Source of the DNA: Chinchilla lanigera
Taxonomy: Eukaryota; Chordata; Mammalia; Rodentia; Chinchillidae
Assembly: GCF_000276665.1 (NCBI RefSeq)
Contig: NW_004955417.1
Location: forward strand, 11,442,600-11,506,599
Length of the DNA stretch: 64,000 bases
Reading direction: 5' to 3'
Positions within the stretch are counted from its first letter, which is position 1, and each line of letters opens with the position of its first letter. This document shows, in pieces, positions 1 through 11,904 of the stretch. The position numbers were made by a program, and so were the translations under genes. The notes below the pieces were generated by a model. It ran no database searches. It was not told where the DNA came from and worked only from the letters and a program-made list of their open reading frames with translations.

Positions 1-330
1 AAAAAAAAAAAAAAAAACAAAAGAAAGAATTATTTTTAATAGCATTTATATCTACTTTATACTTATTACTTTATTTATATATAAGTATATATTGATATAC
101 TTTTGTTTGAATCATTTTACTTATATAATCTGTATTACTTCACTAACTTATAGAAGTATGTGTATTTACTTTCATGCTTGAAATATTTTACATTTTTTTG
201 TTTACTTTATACTTATATGCTTTATGTATTTGTGTATGTGTATAGAGTCTGGAGTAGTACTTATCTTAGAATTCATTTTTACTTTATATAGACTGTGCCT
301 GTATATAAACATCACCATCCTGATGATAAC
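1..330. other. A-run and AT-rich low-complexity sequence at left edge
   Basis: The window opens with a run of 17 A followed by strongly AT-rich sequence with many TTTAT/TATAT words. The A-run may be the tail of a retroposon whose body lies outside the window. No open frame or recognisable repeat body was seen. Confidence 0.5.
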
Positions 331-3300
331 AATTTGAAGAGTTGACACAAGCAAGATAATCTGACCATTCAGCTAAGAACCCATTACTTTGTGCTTATTC
401 CTTGTGGTTAGAGAAGCAGAGACTGACTTAAGGGGGTTCAGTTCATGGTTACCAGAGAAACACTTCTTACAGGTGAAGGGTCTATCAGTAGGGCCACATG
501 CAGAATGGGAAGTTTCTCTATATCCCATTTGCTGGCTATGGGATATAAATTTGTGAATTTGTCACTTTCTTTACTGAAGTGTTTGTTTGGATGTGTGTTT
601 TGATGGAAGTGATGGTTCTAGTTCACCAGGATCTAAGCTTCGTACAACTTCTACTGTGACACTGCAATTTTAAATACGATTTTAAGTAGGATTGATTTTT
701 TTTAACTAATCTTAATAGAGAAATAATTAATCACTTGGATTTCACAGTGCTCACTACCCAAATTGGAAGAGTCTGAAAAGTGTTTTCAACAATATGTTAT
801 ACACTAAGAAATTCTTGTTTTATTATTAATATTTAAATACAGATTAAAATTACATAATTTGCCAGAACCACTTTTTGGGGAAATGAGTAGGTTTAAAAAA
901 AAGTTACAAAGTGAAATATATCAATGCCACAATCACAGCCAATGAAGTAACTGACTAGAAACTTCCCCAGGTTCATATTTTTTCTGGCCTCTCAGAGGAA
1001 CTCTATCAGATCTGCCTGGGAGAGAAATAAAGAGACTCAGCGGCAAAATACAACAAAAATAATCGCTCATCCTGTGTGAAATGCCTTCCATCCGCTCTGG
1101 GAAATCCTCCTTGTGTCAGGAAGAAGCCAGGTAGCATGGAATAAAAGGGTAAGTGATTTTTGCCAAGCAGGTACCCAAGAGCCAGCTGGCTCCCTGGAAC
1201 TCATGGGCAAAGTCCCAGATTTGACTGGCAGGAGCCAAAGGAAAAACAAGAATTGCACCAGCCTCAGAAATGAACACTTAATGACCTCAGGAAGAGGGTA
1301 TGGGGGAATGTAGCACATAAATAAAACATAAACAAACTTAGAAATAGGTTTTATAGACCCGGTGTAGTGCGCTAGCGGTATGGGGCCTCAGCTGGTGCCC
1401 AAGGATGTGTCACTGTAGGTGGTTATGGCTTTTGGAAAAGTGCGGCTGGGGTGGTGCAGGTAAGTTGCTAGCTTTTGTGTGGGAGGTTGAGTTCTTTTTA
1501 TGATACTTCTGCAAACTGGGTCAAACTGTTTGCAGGCAGGTCACAGTCATCTTTATTCCGACTTTGAATCCATCTACATAATCATCATTGTTGCTTAATA
1601 ATTATTTAGCATTTCATCTGAGCCATAATTCAAAGAACATATATCACATAGTTACAACCTTTCCACTGCAGCTGATAATCTCAGAGAAGTGTGGTCTACT
1701 GATCTGTGCATATATATGTGAGGGCCACTTTTGAATGTTCCTCTATGTTATCTTTCTTTTTCAGATTTAAAATAGAAGCATTTTGATAGATGACCTGGAT
1801 TTTATACAGGAAGAGGACTTTTAGACAGATTTATTGGAGGTGAGAGTCTCCTCCTGTATAGAGTTATTGTTAGGTAATCTTTATTTTAATTAGGGTTATT
1901 GATGACAATAAAAAGAAAAATCAGATTTATTTAATCTGAGAAAAATCTAAAAGCTTCTTATCCACATAATCGAAACAAACAAAATTCAAATACCCATCAC
2001 AGTTTTGTTTCATCTTTAAAGGGTTTTTACTCAAAGGTGCCAAAGAACTTGGTCTTTTCTGCTCCTTTCCCTGGAATACATTTGGCTTTGTTCTTTGCAG
2101 CATAGGCAATTGCTGTTAAAGAGACTTTCCCCTTAACATGTAATTAATAGTTCGGCATTTCCCCAGGGCTTTCCATGGGACCCTTTCTGTGTCTGTTTTG
2201 TATTACAGAGTTCCCTTGCTAAATATTTCCAGATCATATAGATTTAGATAAGACAAGTTCCAGAACTTTGTGTATTTTTTATTTTGACGTTTACAGTATT
2301 TATTAGTGTTATGAAAATAATACTTTGACAAGTCCTCAAATAATAAATGGCAATATTCTCAAACCTTGAGTCATTCAAAGTAAGTCTCAGTGGCTGGTAA
2401 CGACCTGCAATCCAGCTGTTCACTTTCAGATGTGCTAGCAAATTGGAAAAAGTCCTTTAGAACACTTTCTCATGTTGATAATTATATTTCCTCACAATCC
2501 CTTCAGGTGGTTGGTGGGCCTGACATATCTTGTTCCTTTATCTGTGAGAGTTACAGAGTAAGGAGAGGACGACACAGGCTTCTGGGGCAAGTCACATTCT
2601 TAACATGGGGCATGCTGGGCACCCTGGAGGGTGGTACAGGTCACTCTGAGTAATAAGAGACATGACTTAAGTAGAACAAATAATTTCAACTCACTCTCGG
2701 GACTAATTAGGGTTTATTTGGATGTTTTCCAGAGTCAGTGAGCTGAATTGGGTGGTCTTTATTCATTCTCCTTCTCTCCCCTTCTGTACCAATTGTTCTT
2801 ATGGAATTTGCCTTATTTTGCTTTGTAACTTGAATATATGTCTCTATGCTGTACTAGGCTTAGCTGAAAAAGGATTATACATTTACCATTGCTCAGTGCC
2901 CAAGTCTTTGCATAATGCTTTGCATAAATATTTTTCAAGTTGTACTAAAACTCTAAATTTCACAGGACTATCTATTTCATGTAGTATTTAGGTTAAGGAT
3001 TGCTACCAGCAACAAACAAAACAGCTTCATTCAAGAAGGTTAATTTGTCATTTATGTCATAGCCCAGCATTAATGGTGGCTTCCTTCATGTGTCAGTCCT
3101 TACTTAGGATCTTTTGACTTTGTGGTTCTGCCTCCTGTAGGTTCTTAGAATCTACTGTCTCCAGCCACAGATAGAAGAAAAGAAGAGAATGGTAGAAGCA
3201 CATCTATAGTTTAATTACTTTGTCTGGAAGTGACACATATCACTTCTGCTCATATTCTGTTGGTGAAAATTGACACATGGTCCTACCTGGACACAAAGGT

Positions 3301-3430
3301 ACCTGGGAGTAGTGTCTGGTGAGGCTATTGCTTCCAAGTAGAGAAGAAGCTAGAAGTTAGCACTCATTTTTAAAGTCCAGTTATCTCTACTGTCTTTTCC
3401 ATGGATAATCATACTGAAAAGAGACTGAAT
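331..3430. other. No gene seen; unique-looking intergenic or intronic sequence
   Basis: Both strands hold only short open frames (under 90 codons) without splice context or familiar domains. No clear repeat body was recognised, so this is unassigned single-copy sequence or repeats too decayed to call. Confidence 0.5.
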
Positions 3431-3439
3431 TATACATTG

Positions 3440-3585
3440 ATTGAAAGAACTCTAAAGTCATTCTCCATTTTATAGTTGAGGAAACAGAGGTAAAGACATA
3501 ATGAGAATTTTGAAGTTGATATAGTGAGCTAATTATGGAGTTGAAACTGAAACCTGGATCTTCTCACTGCCAATTATTTCTTTGC
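3440..3585 (-). mobile_element. MIR SINE relic
   Basis: The plus strand reads like the reverse complement of a MIR core: a 'cattttatagttgaggaaacagaggtaaag' type stretch, then words resembling 'gagttgaaactgaaacctggatct'. These match the MIR signature of a fraction-tested, gapped 'gaggaaactgaggc' motif. The copy is diverged and truncated. Confidence 0.6.
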
Positions 3586-3596
3586 TACTGTGTCTA

Positions 3597-5296
3597 TGAC
3601 TGTCCTTATGCCATGAAGTTTCTGCCTTGGAGCCTGCTAACCTTGTACTGAATCTCCTGAACTGTGAACTAAATTAAACCTTTCTTCCTTTAGGTTGTGG
3701 GTGGTGGGTATTGTGTCCAGCAATGGGAAAATGATTAATGTAGAAAATTGATACCAAGAGTGGGGTTGTTGTGATTAGACTTGACCGTGAGATTCAAAGG
3801 TTTTTGGAACTGGTTTGCTGGAAGAAGTTGGAAACTTTCGGAGATGTGGGTTAGAGAAGAGATAGAATGAACAATTGGGATGTGGGAAAAGAGAAGGGAA
3901 AGAAAGAGAAATTTTGTATGTATGTATATACAGGATAGTTAACATAGTTCTACTGTCTTCTATTTCTTTGCTGAAAGAAACTATCAATGAGTCCTTGATT
4001 GATCAATATTGCATGTCTCTATCTGTTTTCATGAGAAACCACTTTGAAGATATCAATATGTAATACAAGAAGAATTGTTAATTTCCTACCACTTTGTTTG
4101 TAACTCCGTATTGTCTGTACTGTACTGTTCTTTTGCTATTTTGTAAAAGGTTGTCTGTCTGTCAATGTTTTCCTCCTTTTATTTTTAAAATAAAAAAATA
4201 AAATAAATTAATTAAAAAAAAGAATGCAGTAAGCAGAGTCTGATGGGTGATTCTTGTTGGAGCTCAGAAGAGCAGAATGCTGATAGGAATATGAATGGTA
4301 AAATCCAAATATTCACCAAGATTCCAAAAGAAGGCTAGAAAAAGAGCCCCAGAGAGAGAAAGAGCAATGCATGGAGCTATGGGAACTGAAGGTGCAGTCA
4401 AAGTCAGAAATGCCAGGATTGTGGAACTTCTTCTGAAGAAAACTGCTGCCCATGAGTAGAGCCAGCTCAAGCAAGTGGCTCTGTGGGCTAATAACTAGTA
4501 AGGCTATATGACTGGGGTGGCCCAAGATGTTTGAAACTCATATCTCACCACCATGTACCTCTGATGCCAGGTGTGGAGCAATAGGACTTAATGTTTAGCC
4601 TAATGAATTTTGGTCTTGCTTTGGTATGATTCTTTTCTATCCTTCTATTCCTCCATTTTAGAATAGGAGTGTTCACCCTGTGCCATTATACCTTGGAATT
4701 ATATAGCTTGTTTTTGATTTTTTATAGAGGTTCTCATAGCTAAGAGTTGTTCTGAGTCTCAAAAGAGAGTTGGACTTGGACTTTTTTTGAAAAAATGCTG
4801 GAACTTCTGACACTTTGGAAAAGGGATTATTTTGTTTCTAGTTGCTTACAAGTTTGTATTATGTTAGGAGAAATTATAAACTTTTGTTGTCTCAGTTTGG
4901 AGATTAAGTATGGTTTGAGGAAATATATCCAGGTGTGAGGTGGACAAAGGGTGGATTGTGACCATTAATCCTGATATTTCAATTTCATAGGATTAAGAAA
5001 TGCTAAGAAAATTAGTAAAACACATTTCTGGGTATAACTGGGTAGCTATGAAGTGTGACAGTGAGTACTATATATGGTCCCTTACCCATTCCTCTCTGGC
5101 ACTGTTCTGCTGCTCTGCTTCCCAGCCACCATAAACTGAGCAGCTTTGTTCTACCATGACCTTGTGCCATGAGGATTTTGCACTGGAGTCTGCCTATGTA
5201 CTGAATCTCCTGAAACCGTGAACTAAATTAAATCTTTCCTGTAAGTTGTGGGTATCAGGTATTGTGTTCAGCAACAGGAACATATTTGTCCAATAC
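3597..5296 (+). mobile_element. MaLR (ERVL-type) endogenous retroelement remnant, LTR-internal-LTR
   Basis: Two related LTR 3' ends face the same way. One ends near 3743 ('gtgaactaaattaaacc', then 'ggttgtgggtggtgggtattgtgtccagcaa'); the other ends near 5290 with the same order of words. After the first comes 'gataccaagagtggggtt', typical of sequence just inside MaLR LTRs, and about 1.2 kb of non-coding internal sequence. The second LTR seems to begin near 4940 and contains 'ggattaagaaatgctaagaaaattag'. The first LTR is truncated at its 5' side. No gag or pol frame survives. The fragment at 3940-4222 lies inside it. The LTR and orientation calls are firm; the subfamily is not. Confidence 0.65.
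3940..4222 (+). mobile_element. Fragment related to the tail of the gag-protease retroposon, with A-rich end
   Basis: This stretch contains 'gagaaaccactttgaagat' followed by 'tttcctaccactttgtttgtaact', the same word order as the degenerate repeat units in the tails of the elements at 19910-21125 and 47614-48675 (reverse strand there). It ends in an A-rich AAATAAA-like tract at about 4190-4222. It carries no gag or protease part. It could be a short retroposon copy or a solo piece of the LTR that supplies the tail. The left boundary is uncertain, and no clean target-site duplication was found. Confidence 0.5.
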
Positions 5297-5426
5297 AATG
5301 TCAAAAGTATTTGTGATTTTGGTATTTCTCAGGTATAGCGATTCATCAGGTGCTTGAGGACAGTGGGTGAGTTGTGTATTCATGGATAGTTCAGTGCAGT
5401 TGTAGCATCAGATTTCCTTTGTAGCA

Positions 5427-5790
5427 TCTGTCTTTGTGCTGCTATGACGAGATACCACAGATGTGGTAATTTATAAACAAGAGAAATTAACCTTACACTC
5501 ATAGAGTTTTGGAAGAACACAGCACTGGCAGGTTTGATGTCTGGTGAGGGCTGTTGTCTGCTTCCAAGATGGTGCCTTGTTGCTGTGTCCACTGGAGAGG
5601 ATGAATACAGTGTCCTTGTATGGAAGAAAAGCAGAAGAGAAGGAATCCTCTCTCTTTATAAGTCCTAAACCCATCCAGGAGGGTTCTGCTCTCATGATTT
5701 ACACATGCCTTCAAGTTCCCACTGCTTAATACTATCACATTTGTGATGAATTTTCAACATATGAATTTTGGGGAACATGCCAATCAGCTG
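5427..5790 (-). mobile_element. MaLR solo LTR, reverse orientation
   Basis: The plus strand carries the reverse complement of a MaLR LTR end: 'tgtgctgctatgacgagataccacag' and 'ggtaatttataaacaagagaaatt', followed by 'ctcatagagttttggaag' and a 'ctggtgagggctg' block. This is the order known from reversed THE1/MST-like LTRs. No internal sequence is attached. Confidence 0.7.
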
Positions 5791-6940
5791 TATGTTTAAT
5801 TCAGTTTTCATTTCCCCTTTATATATTTTTTTCTGCTGATTTCTCAAGGTCCCCTCTCCTTGTAACCAAAAACAGTAGTGAGAAACTGGTTGGGTTTGGA
5901 GGCAACTAATAAATGGGAACATGGTTGAGTCAAAGATATGGCCAGACTGACTAATGTTGCTGGTTGAACAAACCTAGTACTGCCTAGGGCTATACTAGGC
6001 ATCCATAAGGAAAGTGTGATTTGAGAGAACCTTCTTGAGAACAATGTGAGTCTTGTTATGTTTTTAAAAAGTTTCTATAAGACTTATTAAAATACATTTA
6101 TAGAAATTATTCAGGTGATATATATGCATCCAAAAATACTCTTATGGACTGATTTGACAGTATGTTGATCTTTACTGTGCAGAATCTGAAGGAACAAGGT
6201 AGATAAGATTTGAGAGGGAAGGGAAAAACAGGTTCGGAGGATGGGTACTTTGGGAAGGCAGACAGGAGAGGAGCCCTGTGTTAGTAATGGAGAGGAAATA
6301 TTTGTCAGTCAAAGGTTAGAAGGAGGGGGACTGGACAACCGGAAGATGATGGACAAAGACGTCATTAGCTGGTGAGTTGAGGGAGCACCACAGATAGATT
6401 TTTTCTCGGCCCTTCTTTGTGATATCATCGGGGCTGACCATCCTCATCACATGCAGAGTGTCTCAGGTTCTAGACCTGGTTGTGTCATTCATCCTTTAAT
6501 AATGCTGGAGCAGCAACTTGGCTTTCTGGGCTTCACCTTTTCCAATTACAGAATAGGAGAAGAGTACTAGTTTTTGAACAATGTCACTTGGAGACTGAGG
6601 AGGCTTGTGGATGTGTTTCAAGGATATCACTGAGGGGATGAGGATGATGGTAAAGTGGGCAGGTTCTGCCTTTCCTCCACAACTACCAAGTCAACTTTGC
6701 TGGTTATATATCTTATTGAATTTCCACAGAGATTTTTTTGAAGGACAAGTTCTATTTCTAAAAGTATATTTTCAGTGGAAAGCATTCAGCCTAGGCGTTT
6801 CCTCAGATTTCTTCAAATTCAGACTTTTTGGGACTCTGCAGCAGTACCCAAAACCTTCTACTCTCACACGACAGGCAAGGTCCCATGTTTCCTGTCTTCA
6901 GTAGGCTGTAACTAGAGTGTGATAGTGAGAACTTGGACAG
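5791..6940. other. No gene seen
   Basis: Only short frames are present. An open frame at 6605-6904 (99 codons) has no recognisable domain or exon signals. Confidence 0.5.
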
Positions 6941-6944
6941 CTAT

Positions 6945-7120
6945 TGTTAAGCACATACTATCAAATGCATCATAAGAAGGAAGTATTTATTGAGGTCTGT
7001 GAAGACCCTGCCTCTGTTCTAGGCAGTTCATGTAGTTGAATATTTACATCTCCTGGCAACTCAGACAGATGCTATTATTACTATTTGAAGAAGGGTAAGA
7101 CTTTAGTCCAGAGAAATCCA
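6945..7120 (-). mobile_element. MIR SINE relic
   Basis: The reverse-oriented MIR order is visible: 'tatttattgaggtctg', 'ctgttctaggcagttcatg', 'gatgctattattactatttgaagaagg'. It is diverged and lacks the 3' core. Confidence 0.5.
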
Positions 7121-7171
7121 GCCCTAAAGAAACAGAGCTAAGATGTATTTTTAAAATTTTATTTATTTTTG

Positions 7172-7327
7172 TCTTTTTGAGACAGGGTCTCGCTATGCAG
7201 TTCAGGCTGGTCTTGAACTCACTTTGTAGCCCAGGCTGGTCTCAAACTTGCAGTGATCCTCCTGCCTTGCAATGATCCTCCTCCTGAGGGCTGGGATTAT
7301 AGGCTTGTGCCACCATGCCCAGCTAGG
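7172..7327 (-). mobile_element. B1 SINE with duplicated internal segment
   Basis: The reverse complement of a 7SL-derived B1 begins with a T-rich tail and 'gagacagggtctcgctatgc' and ends 'gtgccaccatgcccagc'. An internal block is repeated ('ttcaggctggtcttgaactc' then 'cccaggctggtctcaaactt'), the arrangement known for rodent B1. A second small duplication ('gatcctcctgccttgcaat' then 'gatcctcctcctgagg') is peculiar to this copy. The octamer GCTAAGAT occurs on both sides (7137-7144 and 7328-7335) and is a possible target-site duplication. Confidence 0.9.
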
Positions 7328-7756
7328 GCTAAGATTTAGAACCAGCTCTGATTTCAGGATCCACACTCTTCTTGGTTCTAGTTCTCTGACTTAGGAATGT
7401 GCTTATGTGGCTTTGGCTCTTTTGCAGGCTTCCTCTGTCCTCTTGGCCTGTAGGGCTCTCTCTCTCCCAGAGCATGGTCAAGACTTTCTATTATGAGTAG
7501 GATAGAGGTCCTTGCCACAGTGACTGGAGTACTAGATTGGGCTACAGGAATCTTACCAGGAACAGTACCTGGCACTGTGTGGGTGATATTGGGTTTCCCT
7601 AGCTCACCAGCATTGCAGCATTTCTGGGTACAGGAAGCCTCAGTGGGATAGAAAGGACACAGGTCGTATGGCAGAAGACAAGGTGTTGAGCTGTCCTAAG
7701 GATACCACTCTGATTTGCCATAGGAAAGCATGGAAAGATTCTGATTTTAGGTGGGG

Positions 7757-7762
<6 letters not shown>

Positions 7763-7805
<43 letters not shown>

Positions 7806-7975
7806 AAAACACAGACATATGTAGTGAGGTATCTGGATTTTTCTCAAAGACTTTAATGTCCCCCAGGTTTTTGCTTCCTCACACACACACACACACACCT
7901 AAAAACACAGACATATGTAGTGAGGTATCTGGATTTTTCTCAAAGACTTTAATGTCCCCCAGGTTTTTGCTTCCT
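7763..7975. repeat. (CA)n microsatellite with a perfect 78-bp tandem duplication
   Basis: A CA tract at 7763-7801 is followed by a 78-bp block (7802-7879), a second CA tract (7880-7897) and an exact second copy of the same block (7898-7975). No difference was seen between the two blocks. The open frames crossing the region are poly-Thr/His or poly-Val/Cys artefacts of the CA tract. Confidence 0.95.
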
Positions 7976-9145
7976 AATCAATGTATTTTAACTGGCTTGT
8001 CTACCTTAATCCTATTAGTAAATGCCATTCAACTTGCAAACTAATTGCCCAGGAGCAGAATAAAGTTGAAGATGGGCTTGTAATCTACCCTGCCTCAGCC
8101 CACTTCCATGTTTGTGTAAGTTTGAGAGCTTGGCCTATCTCCCTTATGCTGGCTCTTTGAATAGCATAACTTTGGTGATGAATTCCAGATGTTGCACTGT
8201 GGAGTGCTTTGGGGGCTTATCCATTATAGTTCTGAGCAAATGTATTTTTTCCCCTTGTGATTAAAAGGCTAATAGCAGGTCATGTGTATGTATTCATGCA
8301 AAAAGGCATTTATATTTTTGATCAGGTGAAATGCACCTGGGCACTGTAAATATTACAGGTTGCTGTGATATGATTAAATCTACAAGTCTGAGTGGCTCAA
8401 AAGTCCAACTCTAGACTGGCTCTTTTTCCTTTCCCCATCCGCCTTTCATATTCTGAAATGTGAAGAAAAGAACATGAACTATTAAAGTTTATTAAAAGGT
8501 CCCATGGATTACCTATCAGGGCACATCACAATCCCAAATTTCTCTAGAATTCCTAACCTCACACCTCGGAGAGTGTGGACTGTCCTTAACAATGCATTTC
8601 TGATCGCTGTGTTTGGGAGTTTGTTGGAATAGGGGAAATTTTTTTAAGGCTTTGTACTTTTGAGAGATGCTCCTGGCTTCTTCTTGCCTTCCCCTCTCAA
8701 GGTCTGGAAAAGTGATGGGCAGAGAAGCCAGGACGGCTTTCCCTCTGGGAGCCTAGGGTAGTGGCATCTTCATCTGCCTTTGGCCTGGTAGGGCAGCTGG
8801 CAAGGCGTGAGCCCTTTTCATATGGAAGACTGGGGTTGGGCATGTGTTTCACACTGTAGAAGGCTGTCATATCATTTGGCTAATCTAGTCCATGACATAT
8901 GTACACACATAAACATATACATAAGTAGTTTCATTAAGAATAAGGATGATAGTTTGATTGGCATCTTGGTGAACCCTTGTAACACTCTCTCAACTGGTTC
9001 TGAGCATAGGTTGTGTAAGGGATTTTCTCAAACCCCAGCAGTTACTAAAGTAATACATGCTTATTATAAGAAAATTGAAAATGGAGAGAAATACAAAGAA
9101 GAGTAAGCTGTCCATAATTCTACTGGATGTGATCCTTTTATCATT
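7976..9145. other. No gene seen; possible LINE-1-like fragment near 9040-9115
   Basis: This is unique-looking sequence. Near 9045-9110 the words 'aagtaatacatgcttattataagaaaattgaaaa' (split across the site) recall a common old repeat 3' region, possibly continued at 10060-10215. The evidence is weak. Confidence 0.4.
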
Positions 9146-9149
9146 CTTT

Positions 9150-9475
9150 GTGTTAGTCCCCTCAGGCTCCTTCCTCTATCTCCCCTGTATCATGTCACTT
9201 TCCTGTTGCTGGGAAGAAGTGCACAACACCCATAGCTTACAGGAGGAGAGGCTTAATTAACTGTTTCCCATGGGTTCAGTCCATGGTCAACTGGTGCCAA
9301 GCCAGATGTGTCATGGTAGAAGCATCTAGTGGAGGACAGCTGCTCACCCCATGGCAGCCAGGAAGCAGAGAAAGAAAGGCTGAGGACAAGAATATACCTG
9401 CAAGTTACACCTTCAGTGACCCTTCTACCTCTGAAACAAAGCTTTTGAGGGACATTTCATTTTATTTTTACACAT
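9150..9475 (-). mobile_element. Rodent MaLR-type LTR fragment, reverse orientation
   Basis: The word order 'cactttcctgttgctgggaag', 'aggaggagaggcttaatta', 'gggttcagtccatggtcaac', 'ggacagctgctcaccccatgg', 'agccaggaagcagagaaag' recurs at 28505-28895, 34230-34765 and 42110-42250. All are reverse-oriented members of one LTR family. Confidence 0.7.
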
Positions 9476-9483
9476 TTTTAAGC

Positions 9484-9630
9484 TTTTTTTTTTTGAGACA
9501 GGGACTTACTTTGTACTTCAGATTGATCTTAAACTCACTCTGTAGCCTCGGGTGGCCTTGACGTTATGGCAATCCTCCTGCCTCAGCCTCCTGAATGCTA
9601 GGATTACAGGTGTGTGCCACCATGCCTGGC
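9484..9630 (-). mobile_element. B1 SINE
   Basis: The T-rich tail at 9484-9494 leads into 'gagacagggacttactttg' and ends 'gtgtgccaccatgcctggc', the reverse complement of a B1 head. It is diverged in the middle. Confidence 0.85.
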
Positions 9631-9699
9631 TTAGAGGATATTTTAGACCTAAACTATAACACCCCATATGTATTCTCTGTCCTCTCTCAAATATGTACA

Positions 9700-9790
9700 T
9701 GCATGCATATATATATATATATATAAAATACACATATACTTTGCTCCTCCTCCTCCTTGATGTGTGTACACACATATATATATTCACATA
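9700..9790. repeat. Simple (AT)n / (CA)n low-complexity tract
   Basis: Alternating 'atatatat' runs flank a 'ctcctcctcctcc' stretch and further 'acacacatatatatat' runs. Confidence 0.85.
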
Positions 9791-9814
9791 AATTTATTTT
9801 ATGACGTGTTGAGG

Positions 9815-10040
9815 CAACTAATAATAGTAGTTGCTCATGTTTATTAAGTTTTTATCATGTGCCAAGTACTATTCTAAACCCTTTTGCATAAAAACTAACA
9901 TAACCTTACCATAACACTATGATGTTGATATTACTTTTATCCCACTTTATTGATGAGGAAGTCAAGTCATAGAGAATTTAACTCCTTGCCAAGTTTATAC
10001 AGATAAGTGGCAGAGTAACTTTGAACTCAGGATGAGTTTA
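9815..10040 (-). mobile_element. MIR SINE, near full length, reverse orientation
   Basis: The canonical reversed MIR order is preserved: 'actaataatagtagttgctc', 'atgtgccaagtactattcta', 'cactttattgatgaggaagt', 'taactccttgccaagtt', 'agtggcagagtaactttga'. It is one of the better preserved MIR copies here. Confidence 0.85.
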
Positions 10041-10634
10041 ATCACGTTTGTGTGGTATTTATATCTTGTATCGTATGTTCTGTTTTGGAATCAGCTGTTT
10101 CTATCAGTATTTCCTGAAACATTTCTTCATGTGATTAGATGATATCCCTCTAAAATGAGATTTTAATAGTTATATAGAGTTTAATACAATCATAAGCATT
10201 TTATTTAGTCTTTCACCTAAGGTATCTGGCTTGCTTAACGTTTTCTGTACTGAGTAACACAGTGGGCGGCATCCTTGAACTAGGTTTTGTGCGTAGATAT
10301 TTATGTCCTAGCGCAGGATTAGTAAGCATTGAATTGGTGAGGTGAACAGGCTCTGCTGTTTCTATGGTTTTGCTTTGGTATAAAGCCCCACTCCCCATCC
10401 CCTCTGCAGGTGCACGCTGCTCTGACAGCCTGCAGCAAGACCTGGGGTCTCTCTTCAGTCCCTTTCTTCTGACCCCAGATGGCGTGTTGGTTAACCTGGA
10501 ATCTTTTTCTTTTTAACTGTTGTTTTAATGAGTTTTTACAATTATCTTTCATCCTTATGGAAGATCTTTGGTTAATGGCCCCCAAAATATTTTTGGCTAC
10601 CAGGATAAATTGTTGTGTCTTATTTTTTGGCCTT

Positions 10635-10800
10635 TAACAGGTGTCTTAGTTCTTTTTGTGCTGCTATAACAGAATACCACCAAGAAATTTATAAAGAAGA
10701 GAAATTTATTGTTCTGTTCTCCTCACAGTTCTGGAGGCTGGGAAGGCCAAGATCAAGGTGGCAGTATCTGGTGACAGGGTTTCTTGTTTTTTTCTCCTTG
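10635..10800 (-). mobile_element. MaLR/MLT1-like LTR fragment, reverse orientation
   Basis: The words 'tttgtgctgctataacagaa', 'aatttataaagaagagaaat', 'cagttctggaggctgggaag' and 'ggcagtatctggtgacaggg' follow the order of a reversed mammalian MaLR LTR. The rest of the LTR is missing. Confidence 0.75.
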
Positions 10801-11013
10801 GGTTACTATGCCTAGCACTGTGTCCAGCATGCTGAGCAGTGCTTGAAAACATTTACAGGACAAATGAATGGAACAAACTCCCAGAGAAATGAGTCATGGC
10901 TCATAATGTGGTAGCTGCTTATACACTGTGCTCTCTACCTTTGTTTCTATGGCCAGATGGCTTTGAACTCTTTGGGGGAAAGACTGCTATTCCTACCCCA
11001 GGAATGCAGGATG

Positions 11014-11137
11014 ATTCCAGATACACCTGCTTGCTTCAGGTTGGCTGCTGTCAGTCCAATACCAGGCAATCTCTTATTCCAGATACACCTGCTTGCTTCA
11101 GGTTGGCTGCTGTCAGTCCAATACCAGGCAATCTCTT
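11014..11137. repeat. Perfect 62-bp tandem duplication
   Basis: The block 11014-11075 is repeated base for base at 11076-11137, starting 'attccagatacacctgcttg' and ending 'caggcaatctctt'. Because 62 is not a multiple of three, it shifts any reading frame that crosses it, which argues against a coding role. Confidence 0.97.
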
Positions 11138-11639
11138 AATTCTCAGCTGGTGACGCTGAGGTGTTCCTTGGGCTGTGCATATAAACTCTTCTGGCTGATT
11201 GGCCTCTCTATATAACTAGGAAAAAGTCTCTGCTGTACATATTTTTCAGAAGTTTTTCTAGGTATGAGCTCACTTTGAGACTGTGATACCTCACTGCCGA
11301 GGGGCTCCCTGTGGCCCTAGGGGAGGTCTGTCATCCAACTAGGCTGATGTTCAGTAATGTTAGGAGCTTAGGAAAATGTCTGAATCCAACTACTCATTCT
11401 CACTCTATTCCACCCCTATGTTTTGGTCCATAAAATATATATACATTGATTTCAAATGGACACCAAAGAGTCCACTGACTGGGCAAGCTTTCAGCAACAT
11501 AAAACTTTCCAAGTACTAAATCTTAATTAAGGACTTACCCAGGACTGAAAGGTTTCCAGGAAAGAGGGGCTTTTGTTGCTAAAATCAGGACAGACCTGGG
11601 AAAACTGGGATAATTTGTCACTTTTAAAAATAATTATTT

Positions 11640-11720
11640 ATTTTTTGGTACCGGGAATCGAACTCACAGCCTCGTGCTTGTCAGGCAGGTGCTGATCTAC
11701 TGAGCTACATCCTCGGCCCT
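11640..11720 (-). mobile_element. ID SINE (tRNA-Ala-like)
   Basis: The plus strand shows a reverse ID: T-rich tail, 'ggtaccgggaatcgaactc', 'ctgatctactgagctacatc', 'ctcggccc'. The B box ('ggttcgaatccc'-like) and A box regions of the tRNA promoter are recognisable. It is a retroposon copy, not a tRNA gene. Confidence 0.9.
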
Positions 11721-11904
11721 TAGTTTGTCACCTTAAACTCAATAGAGAATCAGATTGGGGAGTACAGTGAGTACTACTTCATTTGAAGTAATCGGCACAG
11801 GTTTATCCCCTGAGTTGAAACTGAGGGTGTTTTTGATAACCCCCGAACTTACCTCCAATTTGTATGAGAAGTAAGGGCAACCTCTTGTGTCTGCTTCTAC
11901 CCAA

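Noticed and set aside
7599..8044. Cys-Val and Thr-His repeat frames on both strands
   Set aside because: They are translations of the CA tracts and the duplicated 78-base block.
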